A program made the position numbers and the translations under genes. The notes beneath the pieces were generated by a model that was not told the origin of the DNA, made no database searches, and saw nothing but the letters and a program-made list of their open reading frames with translations. Below, piece by piece: positions 1-8,556 of a stretch of DNA of 64,000 nucleotides; positions within the stretch are counted from its first letter, which is position 1; each line of letters begins with the position of its first letter. This DNA is from Haliscomenobacter sp041740695 (GTDB lineage Bacteria > Bacteroidota > Bacteroidia > Chitinophagales > Saprospiraceae), in assembly GCF_041740695.1 (NCBI RefSeq), contig NZ_JBGSLK010000020.1, positions 62,001-126,000 of the forward strand. Direction: 5' to 3'.

Positions 1-39
1 TTTGCTCAAAAACGAACGTCTTGAAGCTGTTTTTTTCAT
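1..39 (-). CDS. Start of a Tat-exported protein (partial, runs off the left edge)
   Basis: Reading leftward from an ATG at 39, only 13 codons are inside the window: MKKTASRRSFLSK. The S-R-R-S-F-L stretch is a twin-arginine signal motif, so the product is probably folded in the cytoplasm and exported by the Tat system. In Bacteroidota such starts are common on Gfo/Idh/MocA-type oxidoreductases and other cofactor enzymes, but the body of the gene is not visible and no function is assigned. It lies downstream of, and in the same direction as, the RraA-like gene at 74-1030. The leader AAACTATAAACA abuts the start codon and recurs before two other genes of the cluster. Confidence 0.6.
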   Translation of the reverse strand, partial: MKKTASRRSFLSK

Positions 40-73
40 GTTTATAGTTTAATAAATGATGATGAACTTGAAC

Positions 74-1030
74 TTACCAAGTTCTAGTTTTAAGCAGTTC
101 CTCCACCCGCTCGGGGGATACCGGAAGTTTCATTTTGTTGTCTTTCAGCCACAGAGAAAAATCTTTCTCAATCTCATCGGTCCAACGGCTGTCGATTTGG
201 CCAGCGGTGTATTTTTTCTCCCGCAATCTTGCGTGGCCAAACATGTCTCTTAGCCGAACGATTTCTGAAGATTCAACCACTTGTTGGGCCAGGTGTGCCG
301 GAATAAAAATGATGCCTCCATCTCTGGCCAGTACCACGTCGCCTGGTATTACGGTAGCTGCCCCAATCCGAGTGGGTGTGTTGATGCCAATCAAAGTGGT
401 ATTCAATCGGGGCACCCGGTCATTGGGGCCGATGCTGCCAAAGTGATGCGAGGGATGGTAAGTTTTGAAATAGGCGGTAAAGCCTTCTATTTCTTTCATT
501 CCGTTTACATCTCTAACCGGGCCGTCATAGACCATTCCATTTCCAGATCTGGCAAAAATGGAGTTGGCCAGGTTGTCACCCACGGTTGGGCCATCAATTT
601 CAGCACCGTGGTGGTCTACCACATACACGTCACCGGGTTGGAGCATGTCGATAGGCCAGGCATTGGGGGAGAGTATCCGTCCATCCTTTTTACCTTTTTC
701 CTGAATGGCCTTGTGGATGTCAGGTCTGCCAGGAATAAAGGTGGCCGTTAAAGCTCTGCCGACCAATACTCCTTCGGGGTGGACTTGCAACCAGTTTCCT
801 TCGTATTGGTAGTTGAAACCAGCGCCTCGACAGGTCGCCCAGGCTTCCTCAAGGGTGACCGATTTCATTCTTTTTAAAATGTCGTCGGAAACTTTGGGCC
901 TCCCGTCAGCCAATCGTTCTCCTTTCCATTCCGGGGTGAGAAAGGCCATTTCTTCTTTGGAGCTTTGCTGCGCCTGAAGCATCAGCGGGAGCATTGCTAA
1001 AAGGCCCCAAAACTTGATCAAGGTTTTCAT
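74..1030 (-). CDS. Secreted RraA-like protein (aldolase/decarboxylase-type fold), copy 1
   Basis: A 318-residue protein of the RraA / HMG aldolase family. I chose the ATG at 1030 because it gives a clean Sec signal peptide (MKTLIKFWGLLAMLPLMLQA, then QQ); an in-frame ATG 12 codons upstream would bury it. The family core is seen as GDVYVVD, then the nucleotide-fold motif DGPVRD, in which the Gly and Arg-Asp are the usual substrate and metal-site residues, and a late PGDVV segment. Characterised relatives are cytoplasmic 4-hydroxy-4-methyl-2-oxoglutarate aldolases/oxaloacetate decarboxylases or RNase E inhibitors. A signal peptide is unusual and points to a periplasmic or extracellular C-C lyase role. 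A paralog is at 4806-5732. Substrate unknown. Confidence 0.85.
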   Translation of the reverse strand: MKTLIKFWGLLAMLPLMLQAQQSSKEEMAFLTPEWKGERLADGRPKVSDDILKRMKSVTLEEAWATCRGAGFNYQYEGNWLQVHPEGVLVGRALTATFIPGRPDIHKAIQEKGKKDGRILSPNAWPIDMLQPGDVYVVDHHGAEIDGPTVGDNLANSIFARSGNGMVYDGPVRDVNGMKEIEGFTAYFKTYHPSHHFGSIGPNDRVPRLNTTLIGINTPTRIGAATVIPGDVVLARDGGIIFIPAHLAQQVVESSEIVRLRDMFGHARLREKKYTAGQIDSRWTDEIEKDFSLWLKDNKMKLPVSPERVEELLKTRTW

Positions 1031-1109
1031 GTTGAAAAATATTTTAATGTTTGTTTGTTTGTTCAAAATAGGTTAAAGCAAGGTTAAGGAATTGAACTCA
1101 ATTAAGCAA

Positions 1110-1137
1110 AATAATAACTGTTTTTTTTACAATTATT
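1110..1137. promoter_or_regulatory. Possible operator-like imperfect inverted repeat
   Basis: The divergent gap between the RraA-like gene and the cupin/SMP-30 gene holds AATAAT-AAC-TGT, a T-run, then ACAATTATT. It resembles the better palindrome at 12181-12209 upstream of the PQQ dehydrogenase. A shared regulator site is only a guess; AT-rich spacers often give such matches by chance. Confidence 0.25.
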
Positions 1138-1194
1138 GAATTTAGAATGAAATAAAATTGCTAGATTCATCCCATAAACAAAACATTATAAATC

Positions 1195-3135
1195 ATGAGT
1201 GGCCAAAGATTCAACAAAATTTTTTTTCAGCCCATTTTGTTAGCTGTGATTGTCACAGCAATGACGGGGTGTACCTCTTCTCCTGAACCAGCGTGGCAGA
1301 AGCTTAACCAGGAGCTAATCAGTGAACACAATTTGAAAGTGCGCAATCTTACTGGATTGCCAGCAAACGATATTGAGTCAAACCTGAAACACGGACAAGT
1401 TACCAATCTTAATCAGGTAGATAGTATTGATTTAGCCCCAGGGGTTAAGGCAAAAATCTTCTGGGGAACAGGCACAATGGTGAGCGTCATTGAACTGGCA
1501 CCTAACGCAAAAATCCCCGAAGAGAACTTGTCAGCTGAAAGGTTTGCCTTTGTGCTTGAAGGTTCCATCGACCAATTGATCAATGGAAAATCCCTTACCC
1601 TTGTTTCCAAAGAAAGAGAAGCTCCTGATGGCACTCATAGCGGTACGCCCCGTGTCGATTTTGTCTATTTGGAAAAAGGAAGCAAAAGCGCTGTGACCGC
1701 GGGTAGTGCAGGAGCCAAATTATTGGAGATTTACAGCCCCTTCCGGCTGGATTATCTTGAAAAAGCGGGCGTTACGAATCTACCGACAAAAATGGCAGAG
1801 CTTACCAATACGGCGAAACCAAATGTAAAACCGAATCAGGTTTACGATTTGTACGATTTTCAACTTACCGAACTTGCTCCTGGCGCTTATTCCAGACTCA
1901 TTGCGGGCAAGAACACCCAGTTTAGTTTTGTTTCGATGGAACCGGGATCAGTTTTTGGACATCACATCCACCCTGAGGAACAAATGATGATGGCATTAAG
2001 AGGGGAATGTGATGAAATTTTGCTGGATACCGAACAACGCATGACACCTGGTGACGTGGTGGTCATCCCGGGCAATATGGTCCATGGGGCAAAAATGAGC
2101 GCAGTAGGTTGTGATGCGCTGGACATTTTCTGGCCAGTCCGCCCAGACTATATGGAAAAGGAGCAAGCCAGAATGGCAGCTTACCGGGCAATTATTCCGG
2201 AGAATTCAAAACCTCAATTATTGGTGGACGGAACGAAAACCAAGCCAAGTCTGACTTTCAGCGAAGGGCCAAAATGGATGAACGGCAAAATCTATTTCTC
2301 CAACATGTATTTTGATCAAAGCTGGACCGCCGATCCTTCAAAAAGTTCAACAGTCGAATTAAGCCCTGATGGCACTTATAAAAATATTACTCAAGGCAAA
2401 ATGCAAACGAACGGGCTCTATCCATATAAAAATGGCAACCTGCTGGTCTGTGATATGATCGGGCACCAGGTGGTGGAGATGACCCCAGCCGGTAAAGTTG
2501 TAAAAGTGATTGTAGATCAATATGATGGCAAACCCATCGACGGCCCGAATGACATCATTACCGATGCCAAAGGCGGGATTTACTTCACCGATCCTCAGTT
2601 TACGATGGAGCCAAAGAAGTCCCAACCTGGGCGGGCGGTGTATTACGTTTCACCTGAAGGTAAAATTACCAGACTTACCGAGCCCAACGAATTCGCGATG
2701 CCCAATGGGATTGTGTTGTCACCGGATGGTAAAACATTGTACATCAACAATTGCTACGATGACGAATCCTGGTTTCCAGTAAACAGTGAGAAAGACAATT
2801 ACATCTGGGCTTACGATGTGAAGGAAGATGGGACCATCAGCAATGGCAGGCAATTCGCCAAATTATTCCTAACCGGTAATGTGCTGGACAGAAAAGGCAA
2901 GTCATCAAGTGCCGATGGAATGGCCATTGACAAAAAGGGCAATCTTTATGTAGCGACCTACTATGGTGTGCAAATTTTCAATGCCGAAGGAAAATACGTT
3001 GGAATGATCAATTTACCGAGCTTCCCGGTGAGCCTTTGCTTTGGAGACAAGGACATGAAAACCTTGTACATCGTCAGCTACAGCAAGGTGTATACCATTC
3101 GCACCAACATGGAGGGCTTTATTAATTATTTATAA
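1195..3135 (+). CDS. Lipoprotein fusing a cupin region to an SMP-30/gluconolactonase domain
   Basis: A 646-residue exported protein. The N-terminus is a lipoprotein signal ending in MTGC, with Cys at residue 26. Residues about 70-180 look like a first, degenerate cupin. Residues about 240-315 are a clear cupin with the metal motif HHIHPEE and a later PGNMVHG histidine. From about residue 345 to the end there is a six-bladed SMP-30/gluconolactonase/LRE propeller (GPNDIITDAKGG, FAMPNGIVLSPDG, SSADGMAID). SMP-30 enzymes hydrolyse sugar lactones with a divalent metal bound by propeller Glu/Asn/Asp residues. It is followed after 20 bases by a second SMP-30 gene, so the two probably form one transcript. 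Likely a periplasmic lactonase with a sugar-binding or isomerase-like cupin part; substrate unknown. Confidence 0.85.
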   Translation: MSGQRFNKIFFQPILLAVIVTAMTGCTSSPEPAWQKLNQELISEHNLKVRNLTGLPANDIESNLKHGQVTNLNQVDSIDLAPGVKAKIFWGTGTMVSVIELAPNAKIPEENLSAERFAFVLEGSIDQLINGKSLTLVSKEREAPDGTHSGTPRVDFVYLEKGSKSAVTAGSAGAKLLEIYSPFRLDYLEKAGVTNLPTKMAELTNTAKPNVKPNQVYDLYDFQLTELAPGAYSRLIAGKNTQFSFVSMEPGSVFGHHIHPEEQMMMALRGECDEILLDTEQRMTPGDVVVIPGNMVHGAKMSAVGCDALDIFWPVRPDYMEKEQARMAAYRAIIPENSKPQLLVDGTKTKPSLTFSEGPKWMNGKIYFSNMYFDQSWTADPSKSSTVELSPDGTYKNITQGKMQTNGLYPYKNGNLLVCDMIGHQVVEMTPAGKVVKVIVDQYDGKPIDGPNDIITDAKGGIYFTDPQFTMEPKKSQPGRAVYYVSPEGKITRLTEPNEFAMPNGIVLSPDGKTLYINNCYDDESWFPVNSEKDNYIWAYDVKEDGTISNGRQFAKLFLTGNVLDRKGKSSSADGMAIDKKGNLYVATYYGVQIFNAEGKYVGMINLPSFPVSLCFGDKDMKTLYIVSYSKVYTIRTNMEGFINYL

Positions 3136-3155
3136 ATCGTCACAACTACCAAATA

Positions 3156-4157
3156 ATGAATAAAATTAAGCTAAGGGTGTGCTTGCTTGCACTTTCGATC
3201 TGCTTTTGTGGGTTTACACCGGTATCCGGTCAAGAAATCGGCACCATTGAGTTCATTTCGCCAGAGCTTTCCAGCCTCATCAAAAAGGAAGCGAAGGTAG
3301 AAGTGATTGCCGAGGGTTTTCAATTTACGGAAGGACCTTTATGGCTGGAAAAGGAGAAAATGCTTTTGTTTTCCGACATTCCTGCCAATACCATTTACAA
3401 ATGGACTGAAGCCAAGGGCAAAGAAGTGTATGTGAAGCCAGGTGGGTACACGGGCAGCGAACCCAGGGGTGGATTTATGGGCCCCAATGGATTGTACAAA
3501 ACCAAAGACGGTAAGTTGTGGGTTTGCCAACACGGTGACCGCAGAATTGCCGCTATGGATGCTCCCCTCAATGCGCCAAAGTCCAATTTTGTCACCGTCG
3601 CAGGAGCCTATGATGGCAAAAAATTAAATAGTCCGAACGACTTTTTTATGTCTTCCAAAGGTGAGCTTTACTTCACCGACCCAGCCTATGGTTTTGAAGG
3701 CGGAATGAGAGATCCCAAAAAAGAGCTCCCATTTCAAGGGGTGTACAAAATGGACAAAGCCGGGAAAATCAGCCTTTTGATTGATTCCATGCAAGCACCC
3801 AATGGTATCGGCATTCTTCCAGATGGAAAAACCCTATTGGTATCGAATACCCAGGGAAGGGGTAGAGGCTGGTATGCTTACGATATTGCCTCGAGTGGTG
3901 CCTTGGAAAATGCACGTGTGTTTTACAATCCAGGAACGACCCGGGAACCGGGAGGCTGCGATGGATTTAAAATCGATAAAAAAGGCAATGTGTTTGCGGC
4001 GGGGCCGGGTGGCATTTGGATTTTCACAAAAGAGGGCAAATTGATTGGAAAAATCAAAATGAACAACCTGACTGCGGCCAATTGTGCGTTGACAGCGAAT
4101 GGCAAAACGCTTTACATTACGGCTACGCAGTATTTGTTAAGGGTTAAAATGCGTTGA
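3156..4157 (+). CDS. Secreted SMP-30/gluconolactonase family protein
   Basis: A 333-residue protein with a Sec signal peptide (hydrophobic residues about 8-25, ending near VSGQ) and one SMP-30/gluconolactonase beta-propeller. Typical propeller and metal-site segments are visible: FTEGPLW near residue 57 (with the metal-ligand Glu), GPNGLY, NSPNDFFMSS, YFTDPAYGF and APNGIGILPDG. Length is normal for the family. It follows the cupin/SMP-30 fusion by 20 bases on the same strand, and its propeller resembles the C-terminal half of that protein, so the pair probably arose by duplication and is co-transcribed. Expected role: hydrolysis of a sugar lactone outside the cytoplasm, which fits the PQQ dehydrogenase at 9824-12100. 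Confidence 0.88.
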   Translation: MNKIKLRVCLLALSICFCGFTPVSGQEIGTIEFISPELSSLIKKEAKVEVIAEGFQFTEGPLWLEKEKMLLFSDIPANTIYKWTEAKGKEVYVKPGGYTGSEPRGGFMGPNGLYKTKDGKLWVCQHGDRRIAAMDAPLNAPKSNFVTVAGAYDGKKLNSPNDFFMSSKGELYFTDPAYGFEGGMRDPKKELPFQGVYKMDKAGKISLLIDSMQAPNGIGILPDGKTLLVSNTQGRGRGWYAYDIASSGALENARVFYNPGTTREPGGCDGFKIDKKGNVFAAGPGGIWIFTKEGKLIGKIKMNNLTAANCALTANGKTLYITATQYLLRVKMR

Positions 4158-4170
4158 TCCTAAGCAGACC

Positions 4171-4289
4171 TTTCTTAGGTGATGCTAAGGTTTCTCAGGT
4201 TTCTTAGGTGGTAAAAAGAAAAAACTGCGTAGCAGGGTATTCTTTCACCACCTAAGAAACCTAAGACACTCAAGAACCACCTAAGGAAA
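4171..4289. repeat. Palindromic intergenic repeat, TTAGGTG family, copy 1
   Basis: Just after the SMP-30 stop codon, arms reading CTCAGGTTTCTTAGGTGGT and ACCACCTAAGAAACCTAAGA face each other, with further TTTCTTAGGTG / CACCTAAGGAAA arms outside. The same arms occur at 36062-36138 and 61806-61899. It could fold as a transcript-end hairpin. The three copies have similar arms but different centres. Confidence 0.85.
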
Positions 4290-4375
4290 TTTGCTCCTAG
4301 GTGCCTGCAAGCACCACAATGATATTTTGGTCAAAAATTACCAAAATTCGGGATGATTCATAATTAAAAGTGACC

Positions 4376-4720
4376 CTAGTTTTCTTTCTTCACTCTGGCC
4401 AATTTCATTTCCCCTCTTTCGTTTTTGGTTACAATTTCGTCGTCACTCACCAATTCTCCTGTGTTGTTGATGGTCATCTCGTTAAAAGAGACCGTGTAGG
4501 AAAACTTCTTTCCCTCCACTTTTCCGTTCTCGATTTTCCGTTCTCCAAATTGAGTTTTCCAAATACCCGTTAAAGTTGTTCCTTCAACTTTAAATGTGTA
4601 ATTGATTTCCATTGTGCCGTTTGGCGTTTCACGGGTGCCTTTCCAGTCACCGTCAATGCCAGTTTGAGCGTAGGTGCTGAGGCATCCAAATAGGAGCAAT
4701 ACTGCGATAAGATGTTTCAT
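4376..4720 (-). CDS. Small secreted protein with a lipocalin-like beta pattern
   Basis: A 114-residue protein with a Sec signal peptide (MKHLIAVLLLFGCLSTYAQ, cleavage after Ala-Gln). The mature part starts GIDGDWKGTRETPNG and alternates short beta strands (MEINYTFKVEGTTLTGIW, GKKFSYTVSF). This is the pattern of the small lipocalin-like or DUF-type secreted proteins common in Bacteroidota. No catalytic residues stand out. It lies downstream of the second RraA-like gene on the same strand, separated by a perfect hairpin at 4757-4789. Function unknown; a ligand-binding role would fit the fold but is inference. Confidence 0.75.
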   Translation of the reverse strand: MKHLIAVLLLFGCLSTYAQTGIDGDWKGTRETPNGTMEINYTFKVEGTTLTGIWKTQFGERKIENGKVEGKKFSYTVSFNEMTINNTGELVSDDEIVTKNERGEMKLARVKKEN

Positions 4721-4756
4721 GTTGAATGAATTGTAGGTTAATGAATTTTTAGAGTT

Positions 4757-4789
4757 ACGTTTACTAAACTTTGAAAGTTTAGTAAACGT
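4757..4789. terminator. Perfect 16+1+16 hairpin between two minus-strand genes
   Basis: ACGTTTACTAAACTTT, a single G, then AAAGTTTAGTAAACGT. The arms are exactly complementary over 16 bases. It lies 17 bases past the stop of the RraA-like gene (minus strand) and 37 bases before the start of the small lipocalin-like gene. There is no strong U-run directly after the stem, so it may act as a processing or partial-termination hairpin or as a protein-binding palindrome rather than a classic terminator. Confidence 0.6.
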
Positions 4790-4805
4790 CGAGCCATTCG
4801 CATGG

Positions 4806-5732
4806 CTACCAAGTTCTTTTGCTCATCACTTTGTCGAGTTCTGCACGGGTCATCTTGCCCAGTTCGGGATGTTTTTCCAGCCATTTTAAAAACTCCGTTT
4901 TGATTTCATCCGTCCACTCGCTGTCGATTTCTCCGGTGCTGTATTTGTTGGTTCTGACCATTTCAAAGCCAAATTGGTCTTTTCGGATGACAAATTCCGA
5001 CGTACTGACCACTTGTTCAGCCATGTGTGCGGGTACAAAAAGTACACCTTCCATGGTAGCAATCACCAAGTCACCCGGAAGAACGATGGCATTGCCGATC
5101 CGAATTGGGCTGTTCAGCCCCATCAGCACCATTTGCTCGGTGAAGGAAGGGTGAAAATCCCGTACAAAAGCATTAAAACCTTTGAGGTTGGTGATTTCCT
5201 GCAAATCTCTGCAAGCGCCATCAAAGACGACCCCGTTTCCAGATTTGCTAAAGATGGAATTGGCCAGAGTAGCACCCATGATCGGGCCGCCGCCGATTTT
5301 CCCAAAAGCATCGGCAACGTACAAGTCACCTTTGGTGAGTACATCGATCGGCCAGGCATTGGTATTGCCTTTCCGGCCTTGTTTTGCCCCTCTTTCCTTG
5401 ATGTTTTTTTCAACATCAGGTCGGCTGGGCAGGTACATGGCAGTGACTGCCCGGCCGGTCATGCTTTGGTTATTGACCGTTTTCCAGCCACCTTCGTATT
5501 GGTTGAGGTAGCCTTCATTTTTCAGCACCGTCCAGGCGTCATCAATCATAATGAGCTTCGCCCTTTCCAATAGGGCATCAGCAATTTTTGGTCTGCCATC
5601 CCCAAACCTTTCTCCTTTCCATTCCGAGGTAAGAAAGATCATTTCTTCTTTGGAAATGGTTTGTCCGTTCAAAGAAAAATGCACTGCACAGCAAAAAAGC
5701 AGTAGTGAAAAAATGACGAAAAAAGATCTCAT
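4806..5732 (-). CDS. Secreted RraA-like protein, copy 2
   Basis: A 308-residue paralog of the protein at 74-1030, with its own Sec signal peptide (MRSFFVIFSLLLFCCAVHFSLNGQ). The mature starts are nearly the same: KEEMIFLTSEWKGERFGDGRPK here and KEEMAFLTPEWKGERLADGRPK there. The core motif appears as DGACRD, with Arg-Asp retained, and a PGDLVIA segment follows. Its ATG overlaps the stop of the upstream beta-helix gene by 4 bases (ATGA at 5729-5732), so the two are translationally coupled. Family knowledge suggests a metal-dependent aldolase or decarboxylase; export suggests a periplasmic substrate. Having two copies hints at a dimer of different subunits or two substrates. Confidence 0.85.
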   Translation of the reverse strand: MRSFFVIFSLLLFCCAVHFSLNGQTISKEEMIFLTSEWKGERFGDGRPKIADALLERAKLIMIDDAWTVLKNEGYLNQYEGGWKTVNNQSMTGRAVTAMYLPSRPDVEKNIKERGAKQGRKGNTNAWPIDVLTKGDLYVADAFGKIGGGPIMGATLANSIFSKSGNGVVFDGACRDLQEITNLKGFNAFVRDFHPSFTEQMVLMGLNSPIRIGNAIVLPGDLVIATMEGVLFVPAHMAEQVVSTSEFVIRKDQFGFEMVRTNKYSTGEIDSEWTDEIKTEFLKWLEKHPELGKMTRAELDKVMSKRTW

Positions 5733-7366
5733 GGTACTTGGTTTGTGATGTTTTTAACCGCTTCCGATCCCAGTCGCTCTTCCAACTGGGTTAGAAATAA
5801 ACTTTTGGGGCTTACATGCCTGTCCATAACCTCGACGTGGCCATTGCGTTTGGTCAAATCTTGCAACGCAGCATTGAAAATGACCGCATTGAGCCCAATA
5901 TGCCCAAAAGAATAATTTTGTGCAGTGGGTGGTTGTTGAATCAAATAGTCTCCCTCACAATTCCAAAATACAATATTGGCACCAGCCCAACCAATGATGA
6001 AGTCCCAGAAGCGAGCCGTAAGGGGTGCTTTCACATTGTCGTACAAGACGCCATTGGCCCAACGGTTGTGTGGCTCGCTGGAAGAATAAGGCTGAATAGC
6101 CGTACATTCCAGAAAGACATTTCCACTTGCTTCCGAGCCTTGTAATACGAAGGAATGCCGTCCTTTTTCGGAAACACATCTTTGAACCAGGCAGAACTGA
6201 CCGTTCATCTGGAAGGTAAATCTTCTTCCGCCCCAGCGCTGCGAAACAGGTTCTCTGGACTCACAATCCTGCACGGTAATCCATTTCGTCCCAGCGTTGG
6301 CTTGTACCACACTGCTTCCAAAGTGTAGCGCGGTCATGTTCCTCACCCATGCATTTTTGACATTGGTCAAGTCGATGAAATTAGAATAATGATTTTCATC
6401 GGAGAAATATTCCTCGCCCTGATACCTATGTGTGGCACCCAAGTCGTCTCGATCCATGTTCCCATATTCGTTGGTACGTATGGAAGGGTCATACTCTGAG
6501 ATTCCACGCAAGTTTTCAATGCCAACCTGTTCGATCCGCTCGTCATTGTACTTGTAAAGGACTCCCCCACCCCAGCGCTTATCGATCGCCGTAAAAATCG
6601 GGGCATCCACAGTAACGGTATTTCCATTGATGTCAACAATTGTCCGGTCGAAGTTGATGTCAAAAGGTTTCCAGCGGTTCCTTCCAACTGTAGCGGTATC
6701 CAGGCCAATTTTTTTGATCCAATCTTCATTTCCAATGCGGCGTACCAGCACCCTATCTCCCTTTTTAAATGCTTTGGCGGATGTTATTTTGAAACGCAGA
6801 GCACCAACTGGTACGTATTCATCGATAATGTTTTGTTTGGACTCTTCAAGCAGTTTTATACCAGACGCACCGCTAATGTTGATCAGCGCAGGACGTCTAA
6901 ATCTAGGTCCGCTTCCTTCCGCAGGCTTTGTTATTTTACCGTAAAGAATCGTACCGACATCGCTTCGACCCTCTCCACGAAGTACCACCCCTGATGCCTT
7001 GATGTAAAGGGGTTTGGTCAACTGGTACATGCCCATTTTTAGGAGTACAGCCCCTCTAAACCCTGAAGCATCAGGTGGTAGTGCAGAGACCCGATCAATA
7101 GCGGCCTGTATACTGTCCGAATTATCTCCCAGCACGGGCCAAATGGTTGCCTTTACGGCCACAAAAGGAATCGGTACCCCTCCAGCCTTATAGCCAGCAT
7201 TTGAAAAATCAGGGATCGTATTGCCAAGGCTGTCAGCGATATATACCAGTTTTCCATCAGTCCCGGGAAAGACCAAAGAGGTAGTTGGCAGCATGTCCTG
7301 TGCCTCACACACAAAAGTGTTGATACAGCATGCTACAATTGCGATCAAGGAGATTTTAATTCTCAT
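5729..7366 (-). CDS. Secreted right-handed beta-helix protein (pectate-lyase superfamily fold)
   Basis: A 545-residue protein with a Sec signal peptide (MRIKISLIAIVACCINTFVCEAQ). Residues about 70-160 have the N-terminal signature of the pectate-lyase superfamily: NSDSIQAAIDRVSALPPD, then GAVLLKMGMYQLTKPLYI and VVLRGEGRSDVGTIL. Later segments such as NFIDLTNVKNAWVRNMTALHFG and SGNVFLECTAIQPYSSSEPH fit parallel beta-helix coils. Catalytic residues cannot be assigned. It is the first gene of a coupled pair with the RraA-like gene (ATGA overlap) and follows an esterase gene by 36 bases. Probably acts on, or binds, a polysaccharide such as pectin or a related polymer; exact activity unknown. Confidence 0.8.
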   Translation of the reverse strand: MRIKISLIAIVACCINTFVCEAQDMLPTTSLVFPGTDGKLVYIADSLGNTIPDFSNAGYKAGGVPIPFVAVKATIWPVLGDNSDSIQAAIDRVSALPPDASGFRGAVLLKMGMYQLTKPLYIKASGVVLRGEGRSDVGTILYGKITKPAEGSGPRFRRPALINISGASGIKLLEESKQNIIDEYVPVGALRFKITSAKAFKKGDRVLVRRIGNEDWIKKIGLDTATVGRNRWKPFDINFDRTIVDINGNTVTVDAPIFTAIDKRWGGGVLYKYNDERIEQVGIENLRGISEYDPSIRTNEYGNMDRDDLGATHRYQGEEYFSDENHYSNFIDLTNVKNAWVRNMTALHFGSSVVQANAGTKWITVQDCESREPVSQRWGGRRFTFQMNGQFCLVQRCVSEKGRHSFVLQGSEASGNVFLECTAIQPYSSSEPHNRWANGVLYDNVKAPLTARFWDFIIGWAGANIVFWNCEGDYLIQQPPTAQNYSFGHIGLNAVIFNAALQDLTKRNGHVEVMDRHVSPKSLFLTQLEERLGSEAVKNITNQVP

Positions 7367-7402
7367 TGAAAATGGTTTAGTGCTTGTCTACATTTGGCGA
7401 TT

Positions 7403-8524
7403 TTAATCTTTAAAAAGTAGCGGTGCTACTTGGTACAAGCTGCGCCGCCAGGTCTGGAATTCATGGCCAGTAGCTTCTGAAACGTAAGAAACAGCATTAA
7501 AACCTGCTTCTTTAAGGGCAGTTGTTGCATTTTTAACGCCGTCAGGTCTTTCTTTGCTCCCACAGCTCAAGAAAATGAGCTTCACTTTGGATTTGTCTTT
7601 GATGTCCACCGGAGCGTAGATGCCACCACTCAAGAGCGCATAGTGTGAAAAAACTTCAGGCAGGTTCGTGGTAATGGTCTTGGTTTCCATACCGCCCATG
7701 GAGAGCCCACCCATTGCACGCTTTTCCTGCTTGGCAATGGTGCGGAAAGTTTTGTCAACAAAAGGAATCAGCTCATCGACCAGAACCGTCTGAAATGGCT
7801 TGATGTCGAAATTTCTGAGTCCACCCATTTTAACGTCATTGGTCATGCCATAAGTCATTACAATGATAAATGGTTTTATTTTTCCTTCCGCAATGAGGTT
7901 GTCCATGATCAAATTGGCGCGACCCTGGTTGCTCCAGGCGGTTTCATCTTCGCCCCAACCATGCTGTAGGTACAATACGGGATAACGGGTTGAGGTTTTT
8001 TCATCATACCCTGGCGGAGTGTACACAAAAGCGCGGCGCGAGGTATTGGTGCTTTTCGATGGAAACAGAATCAGTTGCACATTTCCGTGAGGGACATCCT
8101 TTAATGCGTAGAAATCCTGGTCGTGTGCAGGGATTTCAATGCCACTTTCCCAGCGGGTAGACCCATAAAAATTGAGCGCGCCGGGGTCGTTGAATTTTCC
8201 CCCGTCGATGTTGACGTTGTAATAATGGAAACCTTCGTCCATGGGGCCAGCGGTAGTAGCCATCCAGGAGCCATCTTCTGCTTTAGCCAATTTAGTGCCG
8301 CCTCTGCCGCCTAGCCCAAGGCTCACCCTGACACTATCAGCCGCAGGTGCAATGACCCGGAAGCGGGCATAACCCTGCGAATTGACCTGTGGATACTCTT
8401 GCCCTGGTTGATTTAGGGTAGAGGGTTTGAAGTCTTCTAAGATTGCCGTTGATCCGGTTTGGGCCACGCAAAAGGAAGCAGATATGGCAAACAGCAATGC
8501 TGATGCAAATAAATTAAGTCTCAT
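7403..8524 (-). CDS. Secreted esterase of the enterochelin/feruloyl esterase type
   Basis: A 373-residue protein with a signal peptide (MRLNLFASALLFAISASFCVAQ). Residues about 40-130 form an immunoglobulin-like/CBM48-type domain (ADSVRVSLGLGGRG; GFHYYNVNIDGG). Residues about 150-373 are an alpha/beta hydrolase of the esterase D / Fes family: YPVLYLQHGWGEDETAW (oxyanion region), the nucleophile elbow GLSMGG, and a late His in ATGHEFQTWRR. This layout is typical of Bacteroidota feruloyl or acetyl-xylan esterases such as XynZ/Fae1-type enzymes. It lies between the double-cupin gene and the beta-helix gene on one strand, so it probably removes ester side groups from the same plant-derived substrate. 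Ester specificity is not visible. Confidence 0.85.
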   Translation of the reverse strand: MRLNLFASALLFAISASFCVAQTGSTAILEDFKPSTLNQPGQEYPQVNSQGYARFRVIAPAADSVRVSLGLGGRGGTKLAKAEDGSWMATTAGPMDEGFHYYNVNIDGGKFNDPGALNFYGSTRWESGIEIPAHDQDFYALKDVPHGNVQLILFPSKSTNTSRRAFVYTPPGYDEKTSTRYPVLYLQHGWGEDETAWSNQGRANLIMDNLIAEGKIKPFIIVMTYGMTNDVKMGGLRNFDIKPFQTVLVDELIPFVDKTFRTIAKQEKRAMGGLSMGGMETKTITTNLPEVFSHYALLSGGIYAPVDIKDKSKVKLIFLSCGSKERPDGVKNATTALKEAGFNAVSYVSEATGHEFQTWRRSLYQVAPLLFKD

Positions 8525-8556
8525 AATGTTTTTTGTTTATAGTTTTTACTCACTCC

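Noticed and set aside
1367..1413. Possible additional start or small gene inside the cupin/SMP-30 gene on the opposite strand
   Set aside because: Antisense frames there only mirror codon bias of the real gene and have no signal peptide, domain or leader.
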